Below are positions 52,853 through 61,778 of a stretch of 64,000 nt of DNA, piece after piece; the first letter of the stretch is position 1; every line of letters begins with the position of its first letter. Under the pieces are notes generated by a model. The model made no database searches. It was not told the origin of the DNA and saw only the letters and a list, made by a program, of their open reading frames with translations. The translations under genes and the position numbers were made by a program. Source of the stretch: Oceanicella sp. SM1341 (GTDB lineage Bacteria; Pseudomonadota; Alphaproteobacteria; Rhodobacterales; Rhodobacteraceae); the NCBI RefSeq assembly GCF_003448965.1, contig NZ_QRGC01000018.1:42850-106849 (forward strand), read 5' to 3'.

Positions 52853-54748
52853 TCAGAACAGGAAGTCGTCGGCGGACAGCGCATCCGCCCCGAGCCCGGC
52901 GAGCAGGATGCTGCTGCCCGCCCCGTCATCGATCAGCACGCCCGCGGCCAGTGCGCTCATGTGCCCGGCCAGCAGGTCGTCGAAGCCGGTGATGGCGGAA
53001 AGGGCCGAGAGATCGATGCGCTCGCCGGGCGCGGCGGGGTCGAAATCGGCGATCACGTCGCGTCCCTCGCCTTCGCGGAAGATGAAGACATCCGCACCGG
53101 CGCCGCCCTCCAGCCAGTCGTCACCCGCCCCGCCCAGCAGCGTGTCGTCGCCCGCGCCGCCGAAGAGCCGGTCATTGCCGGCGCCGCCGTCGAGCAGGTT
53201 TGCGCCGTCGTTGCCGCGGATCACGTTCGCCGTGTCGTTGCCGGTGGCGGAGGCGTCTGCCGCGCCGGTGAGGGCGAGGATCTCGACATGCCCGGGCAGG
53301 GTGAAGCCCACCGGGGAGAACACCCGGTCGAGCCCCTCGCCGGCCTGCTCGACCACGATGTCGCGCGGGCTCAGCACCCAGTAGAGATCGTCGCCGCGGC
53401 CGCCCTCGAGCCAGTTGCGCCCGCCGATGTCGCGGAACCGGTCGTTGCCGTCGCCGCCGAACAGCCGGTCGTCGCCCGCCGCGCCGTCGAGCAGGTTGTC
53501 GCCGGAATTGCCGCGCAGGATGTTTGCGCCGGCGTTGCCGGTGGCGTCGATGTCGGCGCTGCCGGCGAGCACGAGGATCTCGATGTGCTGGCTGTGGTCG
53601 CGCAGCGAGAAGGAGAGGGTGGAGACCACGCGGTCCAGCCCCTCGCCGCGCTCCTCCACCACCCGGTCGCCGGGGCTGGTGACGGCATAGACATCGTCGC
53701 CCCGGCCGCCGGCCATGTAGTTGCTGCCCAGCAGGTCGCGGAACGTGTCGTTGCCGTCGCCGCCGTAGAGCCGGTCATCGCCATGGGCGCCGTTGAGGAA
53801 ATTGTCGCCCGCGTTGCCGCGGATGACATTGTCGAGCCCGTTGCCGATGCCGGCGAGATCGGCGCTGCCGGTGAGGAACAGCTCCTCGAGGTGCTGGCTG
53901 TGCTGGCTCAGCGCGAAGGAAACCGAGGCGTAGACGCGGTCATGGCCCTCGCCCGCGGCCTCGCGCACCCGGTCGCCCGGGCTGTCGACGAAATAGCGGT
54001 CATTCCCGGCGAAACCGGCCATCTCGTCGGCAGAGGGCAGGGCGGAGAACGTGTCGGCCCCGGCGCTGCCCTCGCGCAGGCAGCCGGCCGCGGCACCCCG
54101 TTCGGCGAGCCGGGCAACCATGGCCTCCGCCAGTGCGGCGCGGAAGGCGGGGGCGTAGTGCAGCGTGTCGGTGAACATCGCCGCGGCGTCCATGCCATGG
54201 GCGGAGGCGACGCTGTCGGGGTCGATGGTGGTCACGCGGCCGTCCCGCTCCGCCAGCCTGCGGTGGGCGGCGGTCACATCCTCCCAGTGCGCGCGCTCCG
54301 GCGCGCCGGGCGCGTGGTCGGAAAGCTCGGCGATCACCACCGGCGCGGTCTCGATGCCCACGACGGCCGGGCCGAGGGCCCCGGCCACCGCGGCGCGGGT
54401 GGCCTCGAACAGCGCGGTGAAGGCGGCCTCGTAGGCCGTGTTCACCGCGGTGCTGCGGCTGTCCGCCTCGCCCTGGAGCCAGAGGAAGCCCGCGGCATAG
54501 CTGCCGGGGTTGTCGCGCAGCGCCGCGATGGTGGCGGCGGCGAGTGTGGCCGGCAGTTCCTCCGGGCTCGCCCAGTCCAGCCCGGGGCTGCGGGCATAGA
54601 GCAGCGGCGCGCCGCCGGCGAAGGCCTCCACCAGCACGTAGTTGCCCGCACCGTACTGGCTGTCCAGCGCGGAGCGCACCTGCGGGGCGGCGCGCAGAGC
54701 ATTGCTCTGGCCCGCGAGAATGACGACGGCTTTTCCCATGCGGCCCAT
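52853..54748 (-). CDS. RTX-type secreted protein with SGNH/sialate O-acetylesterase-like domain
   Basis: 631 residues. N-terminal SASA/SGNH esterase domain (about 1-220): nucleophile block ILAGQSNA, FLWLQGEADS, and DTLHYAP (Asp-His pair). Then three near-copies (about 104 residues each) of an RTX module, each with GDRV, a QHIEIL-like linker and GGxGxD nonapeptides, and a terminal block of nonapeptides with a C-terminal DFLF-type secretion tail. It should be exported by a type I system, bind calcium, and deacetylate glycans. No type I transporter gene is adjacent. An ATG at 54739 is an alternative start. Confidence 0.87.
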   Translation of the reverse strand: MGRMGKAVVILAGQSNALRAAPQVRSALDSQYGAGNYVLVEAFAGGAPLLYARSPGLDWASPEELPATLAAATIAALRDNPGSYAAGFLWLQGEADSRSTAVNTAYEAAFTALFEATRAAVAGALGPAVVGIETAPVVIAELSDHAPGAPERAHWEDVTAAHRRLAERDGRVTTIDPDSVASAHGMDAAAMFTDTLHYAPAFRAALAEAMVARLAERGAAAGCLREGSAGADTFSALPSADEMAGFAGNDRYFVDSPGDRVREAAGEGHDRVYASVSFALSQHSQHLEELFLTGSADLAGIGNGLDNVIRGNAGDNFLNGAHGDDRLYGGDGNDTFRDLLGSNYMAGGRGDDVYAVTSPGDRVVEERGEGLDRVVSTLSFSLRDHSQHIEILVLAGSADIDATGNAGANILRGNSGDNLLDGAAGDDRLFGGDGNDRFRDIGGRNWLEGGRGDDLYWVLSPRDIVVEQAGEGLDRVFSPVGFTLPGHVEILALTGAADASATGNDTANVIRGNDGANLLDGGAGNDRLFGGAGDDTLLGGAGDDWLEGGAGADVFIFREGEGRDVIADFDPAAPGERIDLSALSAITGFDDLLAGHMSALAAGVLIDDGAGSSILLAGLGADALSADDFLF

Positions 54749-55050
54749 CCGGTTGCGATGCGCCTTTGGGTAAGGCCGCCGGGCCTGCGGAAATTTTAAG
54801 CCCGGCGGGCAATCTGCCGGGCATTTTCGGCAAAGTTTCGCGGCCCGGGGCGCGCGGGCGCCGCACTGCCCGGATTTGCCGGGAAATCAGCCGATTTCCG
54901 GTCGATCCGGCGAAAATTTTCGGCAGATTCTCGGCATTCCGCACGGGGCGGAACGGGCGCCCCGGGAGGCCGCGGCGCGGCGCGGGGCTTGCAGGGCCGT
55001 TGGCAATTGTTTAGCTCCGTGGCTCCCTCAGCAACCGAAGGATGTCTGCG
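54749..55050. other. AT-rich divergent control region
   Basis: 302 bp between divergent genes, with a clear AT-rich core (about 54785-54945). It contains GCCCGGC-N9-GCCGGGC (54803-54825) followed by ATTTT, the repeated word ATTTTCGGCA (two copies) and the palindrome at 54911-54922. Confidence 0.55.
54911..54922. promoter_or_regulatory. Perfect 12-bp palindrome CGAAAATTTTCG
   Basis: A perfect 12-bp palindrome in the AT-rich gap, about 129 bp before the Hsp70-like start and 163 bp before the RTX esterase start. A candidate operator for one or both; the regulator is unknown. Confidence 0.45.
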
Positions 55051-56304
55051 ATGCCCGGCGCCACGCTTGCCATGGACTTCGGAACCTCGAATTCGGCCGC
55101 CGCGATCCTCGACGGCGGTGCGCCCCGGCGCCTGCCTATCGAGAGCGGTGCCGAGACGCTGCCCACGGCGGTGTTCTTCCCCGCCGATCGCGGCGCGATG
55201 CGCATCGGCGCCGCGGCGGCCGAGGCGCTGATCGAGGGCGAGGAGGGGCGCTACATGCGCGCGCTCAAGAGCGTGCTGGGCACCGCGCTCTTCCACGAGC
55301 AGCGGCTGGTGGGCGGGCGCAGGCGCACCCTGGCCGATATCGTGACCGCCTTCATCGCCGAGGTGAAGGCGCGGGCCGAGCGCGCCTCGGGCCGCAGCTT
55401 CTCCCGCGCGCTTTCCGGCCGCCCGGTGCATTTCCACACCGCCGACCCCGAGCGCGACGCCCGCGCCGAGGCCGACCTGCGCGCCTGCTACCTCGCCGCC
55501 GGCTTCGAGGAGGTGCGCTTCCTCTTCGAGCCGGAGGCCGCGGCGCTGGCCAGCCACGGGCTGGGCCGGCAGGGCACGGCGGGGCTGATCGTCGACATCG
55601 GCGGCGGCACCTCGGATTTCTCGGTGTTCCGGGCGGGGGGCAACCGGGTGGAGATCCTGGCCAGCCACGGCATCCGGCTGGGCGGCACGGATTTCGACCA
55701 CGCCATCTCCATGGCCCATGCCATGCCGCACCTCGGCCATGGCGGGCTGCTGCGCCGGCCGCTGGGCGAGGGGCTCACCCAGGTGCCGAACGCCATCTTC
55801 GTCGAGCTCTCCACCTGGGCGAAGATCCCCTTCCTCTACAGCCGCGACACCCGCAGGCTGGTGGAGGACATGCTGCGCCAGGCGGAGGACCCCCTGCGCC
55901 TCGGCCGCCTCGCCACGGTGATCGGGGAGGAGCTCGGCCACGAGCTCGCCTTCGCCGTGGAGCGCGGCAAGATCGCCGCGAACGGCGGCGAGGGCGGGGC
56001 CGCCATCGACATGGGCTTCATCGAGCCCGGGCTGGCGGCGCCGGTTTCGCCGGCCTCGCTGGAGGAGGCGCTGGCGGGCTGTCGCGAGCCGCTGCGCGAG
56101 GCGATGCACGAGACGCTGCGCCTCGCCGGGCTGACGCCGGCGGAGGTCGGCTCGATCATCCTCGTCGGCGGCTCGAGCCTGATGGGGCTCGTGGCCACCG
56201 AGGCGGGAGCGGTGTGCCCGCAGGCGCAGGTGAGCCGCTCCGAGGCCTTCACCGCCGTGGTGGACGGGCTCGCCCTCGCCACCGAGGACGCGCTCGCCGC
56301 CTGA
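55051..56304 (+). CDS. Hsp70-like ATPase, YegD type
   Basis: 417 residues of the actin/Hsp70 ATPase fold without a substrate-binding domain: phosphate loops DFGTSNS and DIGGGTSDF, adenosine GGSS, and EPEAAALA. This matches the YegD group of Hsp70-related proteins. Function unknown, perhaps a regulatory ATPase. ATG at 55051 follows GAAGG by 9 nt; ATG 55042 is too close to it. No DnaJ or GrpE neighbour. Confidence 0.88.
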   Translation: MPGATLAMDFGTSNSAAAILDGGAPRRLPIESGAETLPTAVFFPADRGAMRIGAAAAEALIEGEEGRYMRALKSVLGTALFHEQRLVGGRRRTLADIVTAFIAEVKARAERASGRSFSRALSGRPVHFHTADPERDARAEADLRACYLAAGFEEVRFLFEPEAAALASHGLGRQGTAGLIVDIGGGTSDFSVFRAGGNRVEILASHGIRLGGTDFDHAISMAHAMPHLGHGGLLRRPLGEGLTQVPNAIFVELSTWAKIPFLYSRDTRRLVEDMLRQAEDPLRLGRLATVIGEELGHELAFAVERGKIAANGGEGGAAIDMGFIEPGLAAPVSPASLEEALAGCREPLREAMHETLRLAGLTPAEVGSIILVGGSSLMGLVATEAGAVCPQAQVSRSEAFTAVVDGLALATEDALAA

Positions 56305-56306
56305 GT

Positions 56307-57113
56307 TCAGGCTGCCGCGGCCGCCCGGTAGCGCGCCGCGGGGTCGCGCAGCGACAGGTTCGGCCCCATCGCGAGGCGCGCCGCCTCATAGGCCTGCCAC
56401 TGGCCCGCATCGGGCAGGGCCGGGATGGTGACCGTCTCGCGCGCGTCGAACCCGGCGAGGGCGGCATCCACCATGTCGTCGACCTCCATCACCATCTCCG
56501 GCGGGAAGGCATCGATATCCTTGCCGGAGCGGGCCCAGATCTCGGTGCGCGTGGCGCCGGGCAGCACCGCCTGCACGTAGATGCCCCGCGCGGCCTCCGT
56601 CGCCGCGAGCCCCTGGCTGAGGGTGAGCACGAAGGCCTTCGTCGCGGCATAGGCCGGCTCGAACCGTTCGGTGGCGAGGGCGAGGACCGATCCGATGTTC
56701 ACGATCTCGCCGCCGCCGCGCAGGGCGAAGGCCCGTGCGGCTACGGCGGCAAGCCGGGTGGGGGCGCCTACGTTGAGCGCGAGCAGCCGGGCCACCTGCT
56801 CCGGCGTGCTCTCGGCCAGCGTGTCGCTGAGCGCCATGCCGGCGTTGTTCACCAGCAGCCCCACGTCCGGCTCCGCCAGCCGCGCGGCCACCCGGTCGAG
56901 CGCGTCGGGCCGGGTGAGATCGGCCACCAGCACCTCCGCGGACACTCCAGTTTCGGCGCGCAGCCGCGCGGCGAGGGCGTTCAGGCGCTCCGCGTCGCGG
57001 GCGACGAGCACCAGCGGATGGCCGCGACGGGCCAGCCTGTCGGCATAGACCGCGCCGATGCCGCTGGAGGCGCCGGTGACGAGGGCCGTGGCCCGCTGCG
57101 GGTTCGTGGTCAT
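56307..57113 (-). CDS. Short-chain dehydrogenase/reductase
   Basis: 268 residues with TGASSGIG (about 14-21), NNAG near 90, Ser in NIGSVL and YAATKA. The chemistry is NAD(P)-dependent; the substrate is not predicted. It is divergent from an HxlR regulator across 111 bp with two operator-like sites, so the regulator likely controls it. The 3' end is 2 bp from the convergent Hsp70-like stop. Confidence 0.9.
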   Translation of the reverse strand: MTTNPQRATALVTGASSGIGAVYADRLARRGHPLVLVARDAERLNALAARLRAETGVSAEVLVADLTRPDALDRVAARLAEPDVGLLVNNAGMALSDTLAESTPEQVARLLALNVGAPTRLAAVAARAFALRGGGEIVNIGSVLALATERFEPAYAATKAFVLTLSQGLAATEAARGIYVQAVLPGATRTEIWARSGKDIDAFPPEMVMEVDDMVDAALAGFDARETVTIPALPDAGQWQAYEAARLAMGPNLSLRDPAARYRAAAAA

Positions 57114-57149
57114 GACGGGATCTCCTGTAGCTCGATGTGAGTTGCGAAA

Positions 57150-57164
57150 CGATAGTGACTATCG
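57150..57164. promoter_or_regulatory. Operator-like palindrome CGATAG-TGA-CTATCG
   Basis: Perfect 15-bp palindrome, the first of two GATAGTGAC sites in the divergent gap; the second is at 57199-57207. They are 48 bp apart, each preceded by a TTGC(G)AA word. HxlR regulators bind such paired repeats, which would let it control both the SDR gene and itself. Confidence 0.6.
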
Positions 57165-57198
57165 AAAAGCTAGGGAGTCTCCGTGTAACTTGCAATAG

Positions 57199-57207
57199 GA
57201 TAGTGAC
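57199..57207. promoter_or_regulatory. Second GATAGTGAC operator half
   Basis: GATAGTGAC, same orientation as the first site, 18 bp before the HxlR ATG, probably overlapping its promoter or ribosome binding region. Confidence 0.4.
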
Positions 57208-57224
57208 GAGATTATCTTCAGGCC

Positions 57225-57662
57225 ATGACGAAGGATCCCGCACAGTCGCAGCCGACCTGCCCCATCGCCCGCGCGCTCACGCATGTCGGGGATGCCTGGA
57301 GCCTGCTCATCCTGCGCGACGCGGGGCTGGGCCTCACCCGGTTCGAGCAGTTCCGCCAGAGCCTCGGCATCGCGCCGAACATCCTGTCGCGCCGGCTGGC
57401 GGCGCTGACGGAGGCGGGGCTGCTGGAGCGGCGCGCCTATTCCGAGCACCCGCCGCGCTTCGAGTACCTGCTCACGGAGATGGGCCGGGACTTCGGCCCG
57501 GTGCTGCACGCGATCGGTGCCTGGGGCCGGCGGCACGGCGGGCCGGCGCCGCTGTCGGTGCCGGTGGATGCCGAGACCGGCGTGCCGGTCGAGCCGGTGG
57601 TGGTGGACGGGCCCACGGGCCGGCCGATCGGCAGCTTTCCCATCCGCCTGCGCCAGCCCTGA
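57225..57662 (+). CDS. HxlR-family transcriptional regulator
   Basis: 145 residues: MarR-like winged helix of the HxlR type, with PTCPIARALTHVGDAWSLLILRD and the ILSRRLAALTEAGLLERR wing. An added ~35-residue C-terminal extension follows the core. HxlR members often respond to redox or small aldehydes. It diverges from an SDR gene with paired operator-like sequence between; it likely controls that gene and itself. Confidence 0.92.
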   Translation: MTKDPAQSQPTCPIARALTHVGDAWSLLILRDAGLGLTRFEQFRQSLGIAPNILSRRLAALTEAGLLERRAYSEHPPRFEYLLTEMGRDFGPVLHAIGAWGRRHGGPAPLSVPVDAETGVPVEPVVVDGPTGRPIGSFPIRLRQP

Positions 57663-57934
57663 GGCTCCGGCGGCGTGGCCGGGCGGGCAGGGCGCGCGCC
57701 TGCCATGCAGCATGGGCCCCGCCCGTGCCGGGCGGCCCGGCCACGGGGCAGCGACGCCTGCCGCGGTGGCCGCCGCGCGTGGAGGCGTGCAATGGAAACG
57801 CTGGACGGAAGGGCGGGGCAGTCGGGCCTTTGCGGCCCGGCACGCTCATGGCGCCGTGGGGCCTGTGCTCGGGAGCCCGGGCGGCGACTCCGGCCTTTCC
57901 GTGGCGCGGGGCGCCCGGCGGGCCGTGGCGGGGA

Positions 57935-58879
57935 TCAGCCGGTTTCGGGCGGCAGGGCGGCGATCAGGGCGTCCAGGCGCGCGCGGTCCTGCGCGGTGGC
58001 GGGCAGGAACACCACGAGGCCCAGCTCGGGCCGCCCGTCGACGCTGAAGGTGGAATAGTCCATCCGCACCCTGCCCACGCCGGGCGCGTCGATGCTCTTG
58101 TGCCCCTCGCCGTGCACATGCACCTCCTGCTCGGCCCACATGGCGCGGAACTCCGGGCTCTCGGCCGAGAGCGCCTCGACGAGGGCGCGGGTTTCCTCCT
58201 GCAGGCCGGCGCGCAGCGTGTCGCGGCGCACCGAGCCGACCACGTGGCGGGCCACGCTCTCCCAGTCGTCGAGCCGGGTGGCGGCGGGGCGGCGGAACAG
58301 CATGCGCAGCACGTTGCGCCCGGTCGCCGGCAGGGCGGTGAAATCGGCGAAGATGGCGGTGGCGGCGCGGTTCCAGGCCAGCACGGTCCAGTCGGGTGTC
58401 TTCACCACGGCGGGCGTGTCGCCGAAGGCGTCGAGCACCTGGCGCAGCCGGGGCGGCAGCCCGGTGGGCGGGCCGGGGCGCACCTGCGGCGGCCGGGCCT
58501 GGGCGAGCAGGAACATGTGCTCGCGCTCCTCCTCGGTGAGGGCGAGGGCGCGGGCCAGCCGCTCGAGCACGTCGGCCGAGGGCGCGCCGCCGCGCCCCTG
58601 CTCGAGCCAGGTGTACCAGGTGGCGCTCACATGGGCGCGCTGGGCCAGTTCCTCGCGCCGCAGCCCCGGCGTGCGCCGCCGGGTGAGCGGCAGGCCGAAG
58701 GCCGCGGGGTCGAGCCGGGCGCGCCTGTCGCGCAGGAAGGCGCCGAGCGCCTTGCCCGGCTCGGTGGGCGGGGCCGACCCGGAGGCGGGGTTCGCCTTCG
58801 GGCCGGGCGCCTCCGAAGCCGCCCTGTCGCCGGTCGCGGGCTCCTGGCGCCGCGTGCCGCTGCTGTCCGTGCCGTCCAT
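57935..58879 (-). CDS. HTH regulator with MmyB-like ligand domain
   Basis: 314 residues. A variable ~35-residue start, then an XRE helix-turn-helix (LRREELAQRAHVSATWYTWLEQGRG) and a MmyB-like PAS-related ligand-binding domain (about 130-285). Such actinobacterial-type regulators often control oxidoreductase genes and may bind fatty acids or other small molecules. ATG at 58879 leaves the CATACCGGTATG palindrome upstream; the frame is open to 58921. It diverges from an SDR gene. Confidence 0.83.
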   Translation of the reverse strand: MDGTDSSGTRRQEPATGDRAASEAPGPKANPASGSAPPTEPGKALGAFLRDRRARLDPAAFGLPLTRRRTPGLRREELAQRAHVSATWYTWLEQGRGGAPSADVLERLARALALTEEEREHMFLLAQARPPQVRPGPPTGLPPRLRQVLDAFGDTPAVVKTPDWTVLAWNRAATAIFADFTALPATGRNVLRMLFRRPAATRLDDWESVARHVVGSVRRDTLRAGLQEETRALVEALSAESPEFRAMWAEQEVHVHGEGHKSIDAPGVGRVRMDYSTFSVDGRPELGLVVFLPATAQDRARLDALIAALPPETG

Positions 58880-58902
58880 CGCCGTCCCAGCCTGTTGGTG
58901 CG

Positions 58903-58914
58903 CATACCGGTATG
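58903..58914. promoter_or_regulatory. Perfect palindrome CATACCGGTATG
   Basis: A 12-bp palindrome between the HTH regulator and the divergent SDR gene, about 24 bp before the regulator's likely ATG. A related ATACCGTAT (59975-59983) precedes the GMC oxidoreductase. Probable binding site of the regulator. Confidence 0.55.
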
Positions 58915-58983
58915 AGCTCACGTCTTACCCCGTGGCGCGGGCCCGTTATCTGTCTTGCCACCACACAAGGAGGATGAAAAGCC

Positions 58984-59883
58984 ATGCAAGTATTCGTGAC
59001 AGGTGCCAGCGGTTTCGTGGGATCGGCGGTGGTGGCGGAGCTGGTCGGCGCGGGGCACGCGGTGACCGGGCTCGTGCGCTCGGAGGCCGCCGCGGCGGCG
59101 CTGCGCGCGGCCGGCGGGGCGCCGTTGCACGGGGAGCTGGCCGATACGGCCGGGCTGGCCCGGGCCGCGGCGGCGGCCGAGGCGGTGGTCCACACCGCCT
59201 TCGTGCATGATTTCGACAATTTCGCCGCGTCCGTGGCGCTCGACCGCGAGGTGATCGGCGCCATGGGCGGCGCGCTGGAGGGCAGCGGCAAGCCCTTCCT
59301 GGTGACCTCGGGCATCGGGCTGCTGCAGTCCGGCGACGGGCCGGGCACCGAGGAGACACCGGCCGCGCGCACCGGCCATGCCGCGCTGCGCGGCGCCAAC
59401 GAGGAGCTGGTGCACGGCCTCGCGGCGCGTGGCGTGCGGGCCGGCGTGCTGCGCCTGCCGCCCTCGGTGCACGGCGCGGGCGACCATGGCTTCGTGCCCT
59501 GTCTCGTGGCGCTGGCGCGGCGCAGCGGGGTGTCGGCCTGGATCGGCGAGGGGACGAACCGCTGGTCGGCGGTGCACAGGGCGGATGCCGCCCGGCTCTA
59601 CCGCGCGGCGCTGGAGCGGGGAGAGCCCGGCCAGAACCACCACGCCGTGGGCGAGACCGGCCTGCCGTTCCGCGAGATCGCCGAGGCGATCGGCCGGGGG
59701 CTGGGCCTGCCCACCGTCTCGGTGCCGGAGGCGGAGGCCGGGGCGCATTTCGGCTGGATCGCCGCCTTCGTGGCCCGCGAGATGGCGGCCACGGCCCGGC
59801 TTACCGCGCAGCGCCTCGGCTGGGGAGCCGAGGGGCCGGGCCTGCTGGAGGACATGGCGGCGAGCGGCTATTTCGACGCCTGA
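58984..59883 (+). CDS. NAD-dependent epimerase/dehydratase family (extended SDR)
   Basis: 299 residues with VTGASGFVGSAV at the N-terminus (about 4-16), a VHTAFVHDFDNF segment and VTSGIG. The Tyr of the usual YxxxK is not clearly conserved, so activity may be atypical or redox-related. It starts after AAGGAGG at 7 nt. It is divergent from the MmyB-type regulator, a common genomic pairing in which the regulator controls the dehydrogenase. Confidence 0.85.
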   Translation: MQVFVTGASGFVGSAVVAELVGAGHAVTGLVRSEAAAAALRAAGGAPLHGELADTAGLARAAAAAEAVVHTAFVHDFDNFAASVALDREVIGAMGGALEGSGKPFLVTSGIGLLQSGDGPGTEETPAARTGHAALRGANEELVHGLAARGVRAGVLRLPPSVHGAGDHGFVPCLVALARRSGVSAWIGEGTNRWSAVHRADAARLYRAALERGEPGQNHHAVGETGLPFREIAEAIGRGLGLPTVSVPEAEAGAHFGWIAAFVAREMAATARLTAQRLGWGAEGPGLLEDMAASGYFDA

Positions 59884-59974
59884 CCGCGCCCGCGAGAGCG
59901 GCGGCCTGCCCCCCCATCCGGGGGGGCGGGCGCGTGCTTGACAGCTCCGGCTTTCTGCAAATAGCGTATCCGTC

Positions 59975-59983
59975 ATACCGTAT
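59975..59983. promoter_or_regulatory. Operator-like ATACCGTAT before the GMC gene
   Basis: ATAC-C-GTAT, in an AT-richer stretch 77 bp before the chosen GMC start. It resembles the CATACCGGTATG site at 58903, so the same regulator may act here. Confidence 0.35.
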
Positions 59984-60059
59984 ACGTACATGCGGACCAC
60001 AGAAGCGGTGGCACGGATCCCGCGTGTTTGCCCGGGCGATGCCACCCTCACCGACAGGG

Positions 60060-61778
60060 ATGCGCAAGCTGATGATCGATGCACGCAAGGAACGGGCCCG
60101 CCGGCTGCTGGACCTCACCGCCACCGGCCGGATGAGCCGGCGGCAGCTGATGTCACGGGCGGCCGCGGCGGGGCTGCTGGGCGTGATGGCGCCCGAGGCC
60201 ATCGCCCAGGCGGTGAGGGCGGGGGAGGTGCAGGCGATGAACGGCCGCACCCTCGCGCCCGGGTACGACTACATCGTGGTGGGCAGCGGCTCGGCCGGCT
60301 CGGCGGTGGCGCGGCGCATCCTCGACGGCACCGACGCGCGGGTGCTGGTGATCGAGGCCGGCGGCAGCGATGTCGGCGTGCCGGAGATCGACACGCCCTC
60401 GGCCTGGGTGGCCAACATCGGCTCGGAGCGGGACTGGACGTATTTCTACGCCCCCACGGAGCAGGTGAACGGCCGCTCCATCCTGCTGTCGCGCGGCAAG
60501 GTGCTGGGCGGGTCGTCCTCGATCAACGCGCTGGTCTGGGTGCGGGGCAACCCGTCGGACTACGACGGCTGGGCCGCCGCGGGCGCCACCGGCTGGGACT
60601 GGGCCTCGGTGCTGCCGTATCTCAAGCGCATGGAAGACTGGGAGGACGGCGAGACCGCGCTGCGCGGCGCCGGCGGCCCGATCCGCGTGGAGCGCGCGAA
60701 GGACCTCCACCCGGTGGCGACGGCGCTGATCGCCTCCGGCCGCTCGCTCGGCATGGCCTATGTCGACGACATGAACGGCGAGACCAGCCTCGGCGTCGGC
60801 CCGATCAACATGAACCTGCGCGACGGCACCCGCGACAGCGCCAGCCGCGCCTACCTGCGCCCGGCGATGGACAACCCGCGCCTCACCGTGCTCACCGGCG
60901 CGAAGGTGACCCGGCTGCTGCTGGAGGGCACGCGCTGCACCGGGGTGGAGGTGCTGGTGGAGGGCCGGCCGCTCACCTTGCGCGCGGAGGCGGAGGTGGT
61001 GCTCTCGGCCGGGGCGATCGACACGCCGCGGCTGATGATGCTCTCCGGCCTCGGGCCCGCGGACGAGCTGAGGGCGCTGGGCATCGCGCCGGTGGCCGAC
61101 CTGGCCGGCGTGGGGCGGAACCTGCAGGAGCACATCCTGCTCGGCGGGATGATCTTCGAGGCGGCGGGGCCGATGCCGCCGCCCAACAACAACCTCGAGG
61201 GCTCGACCTTCTTCTCGAAGTCGCGCGGTGACCTGGCCGTGCCCGACCTGATGTTCGTCTCGATGCAGATCCCCTACCTGATGCCGGAGCTGGCCGCGGC
61301 CAACCCGGTGCCGCCGAATGCCTTCACCATTTCGCCGGGCCTCATGGGCGTGCAGAGCCGGGGCTACATGCGCATGCTCTCCGACCGGCACGACGGGCCG
61401 CTCGAGATCCAGCCCAACCTGCTCGCCGAGCCCGCGGACATGGACGCCCTGGTGCACGGGGTCGAGCTGGGCCAGGAGCTGGCGCAGCAGCCGGGCTTCC
61501 GCGAGATCACCGGCCGGCAGGTGGTGCCGAAGCCGGTGATGACCCGGGCGGAGAAGGAGGCATTCGTGCGCATGAGCTGCTCGACCTACTTCCACCCCGT
61601 GGGCACCTGCCGGATGGGAACGGATGCCGAGGCGGTCACCGCGCCCGACCTCAGGGTGCACGGCATCGAGGGCTTGCGCATCGCCGATGCCTCGGTGATG
61701 CCGCGCATCACCGGCGCGAACACCAACGTGCCCTCGATCCTGATCGGCGAGCGGGCTGGGGATTTCATCACCGGCTGA
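60060..61778 (+). CDS. GMC-family FAD oxidoreductase with Tat signal
   Basis: About 572 residues. N-terminal ~25 charged residues, then a twin-arginine signal (SRRQLMSRAAAAGLLGVMA), then the GMC fold: FAD motif VVGSGSAGSAVARRI, KVLGGSSSINALVWVRG (signature 1), ATGWDWASVLPYLKR, and the C-terminal HPVGTCRMG. This family includes choline, alcohol and glucose dehydrogenases; HPVGTCRMG carries the catalytic His of many. Substrate not predictable. Probably periplasmic. Start uncertain: ATG 60060, 60072 or 60132 all precede the Tat motif. Confidence 0.86.
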   Translation: MRKLMIDARKERARRLLDLTATGRMSRRQLMSRAAAAGLLGVMAPEAIAQAVRAGEVQAMNGRTLAPGYDYIVVGSGSAGSAVARRILDGTDARVLVIEAGGSDVGVPEIDTPSAWVANIGSERDWTYFYAPTEQVNGRSILLSRGKVLGGSSSINALVWVRGNPSDYDGWAAAGATGWDWASVLPYLKRMEDWEDGETALRGAGGPIRVERAKDLHPVATALIASGRSLGMAYVDDMNGETSLGVGPINMNLRDGTRDSASRAYLRPAMDNPRLTVLTGAKVTRLLLEGTRCTGVEVLVEGRPLTLRAEAEVVLSAGAIDTPRLMMLSGLGPADELRALGIAPVADLAGVGRNLQEHILLGGMIFEAAGPMPPPNNNLEGSTFFSKSRGDLAVPDLMFVSMQIPYLMPELAAANPVPPNAFTISPGLMGVQSRGYMRMLSDRHDGPLEIQPNLLAEPADMDALVHGVELGQELAQQPGFREITGRQVVPKPVMTRAEKEAFVRMSCSTYFHPVGTCRMGTDAEAVTAPDLRVHGIEGLRIADASVMPRITGANTNVPSILIGERAGDFITG

